A stretch of 64,000 bases of DNA from Verticillium longisporum (taxonomy: Eukaryota > Ascomycota > Sordariomycetes > Glomerellales > Plectosphaerellaceae), in contig JAETXT010000004.1 of NCBI GenBank assembly GCA_019188255.1, positions 3,720,001-3,784,000 of the forward strand, read 5' to 3'. Positions 58,440 to 64,000 of this stretch are shown here, piece after piece (the stretch's first letter is position 1; each line of letters begins with the position of its first letter). The notes under the pieces were generated by a model. The model worked only from the letters and a program-made list of their open reading frames with translations, searched no databases and had not been told where the DNA came from. Made by a program: the position numbers and the translations under genes.

Positions 58440-58981
58440 TGGCTTAGTATAAAGATCCGGCGATTTTCAAGGAAAGCGTAGTACTAAAGGAGGTAGGGTT
58501 TACTATGATCAAAGGCGTAGACTATGACTTTGAAGTATCCAGGTGTCGTGAGGCATTACGAACTGGTTATGATGGCTATGAGGTAAGACCCTTGTTGGTT
58601 AAGTGTGAGCCCATTTTAAATGGCTCGCTCGTCGGTTATGATCCGATGATATTGGATCGTGGATCACAGTGGTCCTGACATATCAACGATCCTCTATCCT
58701 TAGCATATTATCCAAGTGGTCATGTGACGTAAACCGTGCTTGTAGTTCTTGTTTTATCGGTCCGCGGCCGCATCCTCATGCCCGGTAATCTTTGGGCCGT
58801 CCCTAGGGCCTTGGTTGTTGTTTTAGTTTAGGTAAGGTCATCGAATAGATTACCTATAGCCTTTGCAATAGGATTTTAGGGTGAGACTTCAAATCTGTAG
58901 ACGAGTAGCATCTCTCCCTCTTCTTTCTGAACAATTCTCATAAGAAGTTCCAGGTTCGTATAAGAGTAGGCTTAGGGACTC
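58440..58981. other. Intergenic, AT-richer
   Basis: 542 bp between the kinase fragment and the P450 3' end. No trace of a kinase N-lobe was found here by eye. Confidence 0.5.
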
Positions 58982-60730
58982 TCAAGCCCTCTTAAAGCCT
59001 ACCCAGAGATCGTTTGCTAACTTAGTCGTAATCGTCATCCCCTGCAGCATGGGCCGATCATCTCTGGCTTCGATGCTATCAAATGTCTGGAAAAGCCTCA
59101 CGAGGAAATAGCCCGTCTGTGTGAGCGCAAACTGCTGTCCGATGCAAACCCTTGGTCCACCAGAGAACGGGATGTATTCCCATCTATGGCTGTCAGTAGC
59201 CAATATCGGGAAGAAAGATAGGGGGAAACTCACGAGACGCGCAGTTCGCTCCATCGCTCTGGACGGAATTCCTCGGCGTCCGGGCCAAATATGTCCTCTC
59301 TCCGCTGGATGGCGAAGAAAGACCACCGCACGGCATTTCCCTTAGGAACCAATATCGGCGACTTTCCATCGGGTCCGCCGCCCACAGGGAGAACGGTGTC
59401 CCTTGCAGCAGAGCGGGAGAGGCTTGCGACAGGAGGAAATAGACGAAGAGCTACCACGTTGTAAGCATATGTCTTCCCTTGTTCCGCCACAACACTGTGG
59501 TAGAGTTGAGCCTACCTTCTTTCATTACCATGTTCAGGTACTTCATTTGCTTGAGGGTTTCCCACGTGATCTCGGCACCACCTAGGTTGTCAATTTCGAT
59601 CCTCAGGGTTTGGACGATATCAGGGCGCCTGGCAAGGATCCATAGCAGCGATGCCAAGATACCGGCGGTCGTGTCTCGGCCAGCAAGGATCAGGGCAAGA
59701 AGTTGTGACCGGATGTACTGAGGATCCCGTCCAGAGTCGACCATCTCATTGAGGAATACGTAGCTGCGCTCGGGGATCGCTTCTCAGCTTGCACCTTTTC
59801 CACGTATTCATCGACAAAGCGGTGCACGAAGCGTAGGCCTTCATCAAACTTTTTATCTCTATCCAGGAAGGCCATGACGCCGAGGCGAGCGCGGTTCGCC
59901 GAGCGGGCGTTGACGTAGTCGAACATTTTAAAGAATTCGACGGCTTCTGCCGAGGGATTTGTGAGCGTGTTTGTCGAGTGCCCGAACCTGGAACTGTGAG
60001 ACTATTGGAACCACTTGCAAACCGAAGATGCCTACATGAATTCGGTAGCAGAGTCCATGGTCATCCTGTACAAGAGATCCTGCAACTCCACCCTTTGACC
60101 ATCTTTGGGGATCTTGTCGAGGAAGCGATTGACATGTTTCTTAAAGCATGCCAAATCCGCTATCTGATTCCGGACGAAGCTGGGGCGCATGGTGGCTCGA
60201 GCATCGTGCCAGAGCGCACCGTTGGCCGAAAATATGGCATGAGGGCCGAGGATGGGCAGGACAGCGTCGAGTCGTGGGCCAGCGACGACCCAGTCGTCAA
60301 AGGACGACGCTAGAATTGCCTTGAGGTTCTCCGGCTCGTTTGTCATGAGAACCCATTTGCCGAGCGCCTTGACCCAGAACGTGTTCCCGACGCGCTTGAA
60401 GGTGCTCTGCCAGTGCTCCAGGAGCACGTTGCTCTTCATGGCCGTGAGCGAGAGTCGTAACCAATCGAGCCCCAGTATCGGGTCAGAATGGGGGTACACA
60501 GGTGCGGGGAGGCAGCTCTGGGAGCGCATCTTGGACAAATATCTGGCCTTGCTGTACTGGGTCATGGCGATCGGAGCCAGGAGTATGGCGAGGACAGGTG
60601 ATGCGGCATAGTGGACAGGAGTACTAGGTCGGTTGGTCTTGGTCTGAGAGAAGTATACCTCCATAGCCGTCCATACAATATAGGCAGTTAGGACAGCCGA
60701 CAGGCAAAAGTGGACCATGTGTGGTGCCAT
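58982..60730 (-). CDS. CYP52-like cytochrome P450 (frameshift at G/C run)
   Basis: Membrane-anchored P450 of the CYP52 type, whose members hydroxylate the omega carbon of alkanes and fatty acids. Exons: 60730..60036, 59987..59516, 59450..59234, 59183..58982. An N-terminal anchor (HFCLSAVLTAYIVWTAMEVY) is followed by WKALGKW-like region, I-helix LALILAGRDTTAG, EALRLFPPV (ExxR), DTVLPVGGGPDGKSPILVPKG typical of CYP52, FRPERW, and heme loop PFSGGPRVCIGQQFAL. One base is missing at 59772-59775 (G4 on plus), between VQAEKRSP and YVFLNEMVDSG. Adding it gives 528 residues, normal length. A GTG 21 bp upstream of the ATG was not chosen. Confidence 0.9.
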
Positions 60731-62815
60731 GGCCGGTGTGGTGATGTTCACGACGCGGAGGCATGGTGTCGTACTATCTAGAAATGATGAAAGTCGGGCA
60801 ATGGCTGTATTGTCGCAACTTATAGTACCAACGACGAGTCAGCTCAGCCAGCTTGGATTCGTCCCGATGCGACCCAAGAGGGGGGGGGGTTCGATCAGCC
60901 GTCGGAGTGAAGCACGTGAAGGTGAGGTGCGGGGGAGCTCAACATCTTCAGAAGAAAGGAAAACTTAATGCTACGCTAATCGCGAAGGAGACCCATGTTC
61001 TCTCTGCCGATTGATGACAGCCCTGATATTTATGGCCAGGATAATACAGGGCCAATCCCGCAGAGTCGGTTCATAGTAAGGATACGACGTTGGCATAAAA
61101 CTACAACATAGTGTGTGACGTTGACCGGTAGGTCCCGCGGTGCATGGGCCCCGGGACTCCGGCCTTCACTGGTGGCAGGATCGCCTTCTGCTCCGTGCAG
61201 AGAATTACGGTAGGCGACCACGTGTGTTCCTTTGGCCAGTGGCCCACCCGGTTGACACCAGTAACGGGAGGCGCAACGTGAGCTTAGCTATCGCAGGGAG
61301 GAGGGGTCTATCCTCCACGGGCACATGTCGAGCAGCAGCGGCGATTCCGAGGCGGCAGAGCAACAGAGCTATTACTTTCAAGGTGATATTGCTCACTAAC
61401 TTTCGGAGGGTTTCAACAATAGTTGATCATTAACATTCACCTGGCAAGAGCAGGGACTGCACGACAAATCGGGTCCAGAGTGCCCTCTTCACGGCGGATT
61501 TTAGGGTTTGCGATCCGGACCCTCTGGCTGCTATAACTGACTTCGATATGGCAAGCAATCTCCGAGACTTGCCGGCAATGCCGAGACAGCCAGACTTTCT
61601 ATTTTCAGGGCAATTACTGTACCCAGCGCTGCCGCCGTGTTAAGTTATGCTTAAGGGCCCGAATTGGGTTCACGTAGTCGCCTGCTCACCGAGCACTCGC
61701 AGTTGGGTATCAGTCTACGCAGAGACTTTAACTTGTCTCCACTAAGTCTCTGGTAATTCTACTGTGACTTGGAGGGTACTCGAACCCTTCTGCGTAGTCA
61801 TTGCTGAGCCCTCAGCGACCGCATCGCGTTACCTCGGGCTGGGCCCTTAGAAGAACCACTCGATAACCTACGAAGTATATCCTATAGACCTACCTGTTTC
61901 AATACCTCTAGAGGCCTAATTTGTTTCATATTTGCTTGTATTTAGTGGATGGATGTAGTCGGGGTGTAGTGCTGGACCCAGGCTCATAGCAATGGTGTTG
62001 ATGTCGTCCACGATAGAAGAGTGCTGCCCTGGCTGTGGAGGATGTCAAGTACGACGAGGCAATACAAGTCCGCGGGGCCCTCCACATGTACGTAACCCCA
62101 CATCAAGGTGCCTTGCTCCACGACTGCCGCCTGTTTCCTTTCCAAGACAAGCTTACTATCGTACGGCTGTAGACTCACCTTATTCAAGATTTCTGTGCTG
62201 TCTCCGAACGCGCAGGGGCCCATGATAACGGGCGTCTTCCAGCCCAGGGCAAGCCCGGTATCAATGACGCTCGAATTCAGTACCACAGCAATGACCATCA
62301 GGTAGATGGGCTAGCCAGAATCCGGTGCCGGGGACTAGGAATCTGAATACCAAGGTCCTAGCCTAGCACTACTATACAACCTACGACTGGTGGGACATCA
62401 TCAGTGCCGAAGATTCGGACAGTTGTCCAGGCCGGAATGACGCTGGGGGCACTTGACTCAGAGGCTCAGCACACGCCCATCCTGCGTTGCGAAGACTCCG
62501 ATGAAGTCGGCCGCGGCTCAGTCCCTGCACCTAACCAGGATGTGGGCGCTGAGGCTGTTGAGTGTGACTGCTCAGGAAGGATACCAGGCGCATGGGTCAA
62601 GTTTGGGGGGATCTTGAGTACATGAGGTTCGAAGCCATTATGGGATCCACCCCCACCTTATTGGTCCACTTGAGCTGGGCTCTCCAAACCACCAAACCAC
62701 CAAACCACCAAACCTGACCTCATCTTCGACGCTTCACCTTCCTCCATCCACCTCCCCTTCATCATCAACACCGGCAGCCCCACCGTCCCCTGCGACGCAC
62801 CGAACACCGCCCAAA
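60731..62815. other. Intergenic, 2.1 kb
   Basis: Holds a G10 run at 60880-60889 in the P450 promoter and an open frame of 104 codons on the minus strand (62298-61984) with a hydrophobic start but no recognisable family. Around 61730-61830 there is a B-box-like motif. No gene is supported. The last 150 bp are C-rich and form the EMC7 leader. Confidence 0.5.
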
Positions 62816-63786
62816 ATGAAGCTCTCCCTAGCCGGCCTCCTAGGCCTCTTCTCCTGCTCCGCCGCGGCCGTCCAAACAACTCTGACGCTCTCCATTCCCA
62901 CAACCTCGAACCTCAACCCGCAGACCCTCCCGCCGCAGACGCACGCCACGCTCTCGACGCTGCACGCCACGCACTCGGCCGCCCTCTCGCCGCACAACAC
63001 ATTCACCTTCCGCAACCTCACCGGCCCGGACTCCTACCTGCTCGACGTCCACTGCACGACCAACATCTTCGTCCCGTACCGCATCGACGTCGCCGAGGAC
63101 GGCTCCCTCTACGCCTGGGAGACGTACCGCGGCAACGACTGGGACAACAAGGGCGAGGCCATCCAGGGCAAGGAGTTCTCCACCGGCGGCAAGGGCTTCG
63201 AGGTCCGCGCCGTCGGCGTCAAGGGCTACTTTGTCGAGCGGAGCAAGTGTATGTCTCCCCTCCTCGATCATTGGCCTTCAAACCCCCAGCGCACATCTTT
63301 CGTCGCACGAGCTAACCGCAACGGGTGCCGCGCGCAGTCTCGATTGTCAACATTGTCATGAAGAACCCCATGATCCTCATGGGCATGGTCACGATGGGCA
63401 TCTTCCTCGGCATGCCCTACATGCTCAAGAACAGTACGTACCTCTCCAGTCCTTCTCTCCCACCCCGTTAGCGGGCCAGTTCTTTAGTCTGTCGTCGGGT
63501 GCACGAAAAGGGTCGGATGCACGAAAAGGACCAGCTCGCGCGGCAGCACCAAGCAGCACGAATGTACTGACATGGCTCTGCAGTGGACCCCGAAACGCGC
63601 AGGGAATTCGAAGAGGCCCAGCGCAGCAACCCCATGAGCTCGCTGCTCGGCGGAGCGGCCAACCAGGCCGGCGGCGGCGGTAACCCCATGGGCAACTTTG
63701 ACGTCGCGGGCTTCCTCGCGGGCGGGGGCTCCAGCTCTGGCTCTGGCGCCGCTTCGGGCTCTGGAAAGAAGAACGGAAAGAGGTAA
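62816..63786 (+). CDS. EMC7: ER membrane protein complex subunit 7
   Basis: Subunit of the EMC, which inserts tail-anchored and multi-pass proteins into the ER membrane; the yeast counterpart is Sop4. Exons 62816..63248, 63338..63433 and 63584..63786 give 243 residues. A signal peptide (MKLSLAGLLGLFSCSAAAVQ) precedes a lumenal beta-sandwich (TFTFRNLTGPDSYLLDVHC, then FVPYRIDVAEDG and FEVRAVGVKGYF). One transmembrane helix (NPMILMGMVTMGIFLGMPYM) is followed by a cytosolic tail with MDPETRREFEEAQ and Gly/Ser-rich GSSSGSG repeats ending KKNGKR. This domain order and the NPM..LMGM..M helix are characteristic of the fungal proteins. Confidence 0.9.
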
Positions 63787-64000
63787 AGCAAGGTCACGGG
63801 GGACGCGCCATCATGGTCGGCAGCCGTTCGCAGGCGAATATTGAGAACGCGATATGTCTGACGAATCTGTACACGAAGCAAGCAACAAAGGGGAGACGGA
63901 AATGGCTGGGGCGACGGTACGCTGCCGGACGGGTCCTGCGCACTAGACACGGCTTGCAGTGGCATCATTTACAGGACAGCTATGCCTAGGATGAAGCAAT

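Noticed and set aside
61735..61835. B-box-like GGTTCGAG with A-box-like sequence on the minus strand
   Set aside because: No acceptor-stem pairing and only a 4-base loop in the putative anticodon arm; could be a SINE trace but not supported.
61984..62298. 104-codon minus-strand frame with hydrophobic start
   Set aside because: No family recognised and no supporting signals; too short to call.

Overview
The window is nuclear DNA of a filamentous ascomycete, most likely a Sordariomycete. The evidence is intron-rich genes with short GT..AG introns of about 50-125 nt and CTRAY-type branch points, a dispersed 5S rRNA gene, an intronless tRNA-Lys(CUU), GC-rich coding DNA, and fungus-specific families (Zn2Cys6 and bZIP/DUF3425 regulators, PMA1 proton ATPase, CYP52-like P450, Spc25). 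I cannot name the species.

Layout. 0-10.3 kb: a GMC oxidoreductase cut by the left edge, SPC25, a bZIP factor, 5S rRNA, a DCAF4-like WD40 protein and a small ABM-domain protein. 10.6-13.6 kb: the PMA1 plasma-membrane H+-ATPase (minus strand), followed upstream by about 12.3 kb in which I see no convincing gene. 25.9-30.1 kb: two mitochondrial genes in tandem, the citrate/oxoglutarate carrier YHM2 and citrate synthase. 31.6-39.8 kb: tRNA-Lys, an Nrd1/Seb1-type RNA-binding protein and a 1170-residue WD40 protein. 39.8-41 kb: an AT-rich, probably RIP-degraded stretch. 41.1-48.4 kb: a compact module of Baeyer-Villiger monooxygenase, beta-lactamase-fold serine hydrolase and Zn2Cys6 regulator. 48.7-57 kb: long-chain acyl-CoA synthetase, a MARVEL-type membrane protein and O-acetylhomoserine sulfhydrylase. 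57.6-60.7 kb: a kinase fragment and a CYP52-like P450. 62.8-63.8 kb: EMC7.

Functionally this is mostly housekeeping. Citrate synthase and the citrate carrier make a natural pair (make citrate, export it), and PMA1 supplies the proton gradient. The BVMO/hydrolase/regulator trio is the best candidate for a dedicated pathway: ketone to ester or lactone, then hydrolysis, with a local regulator and two CGG-N3-CGG direct repeats in the shared promoter.

A caution for users: five single-base deletions, all in short homopolymers, break otherwise well-conserved reading frames (bZIP, citrate synthase, acyl-CoA synthetase twice, P450). A nonsense codon interrupts the sulfhydrylase, and PMA1 carries two Asp-to-Gly changes at conserved catalytic positions. 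Restoring one base at each homopolymer gives coding lengths divisible by three, so consensus error is the simplest explanation for the deletions; the substitutions are less easily explained.
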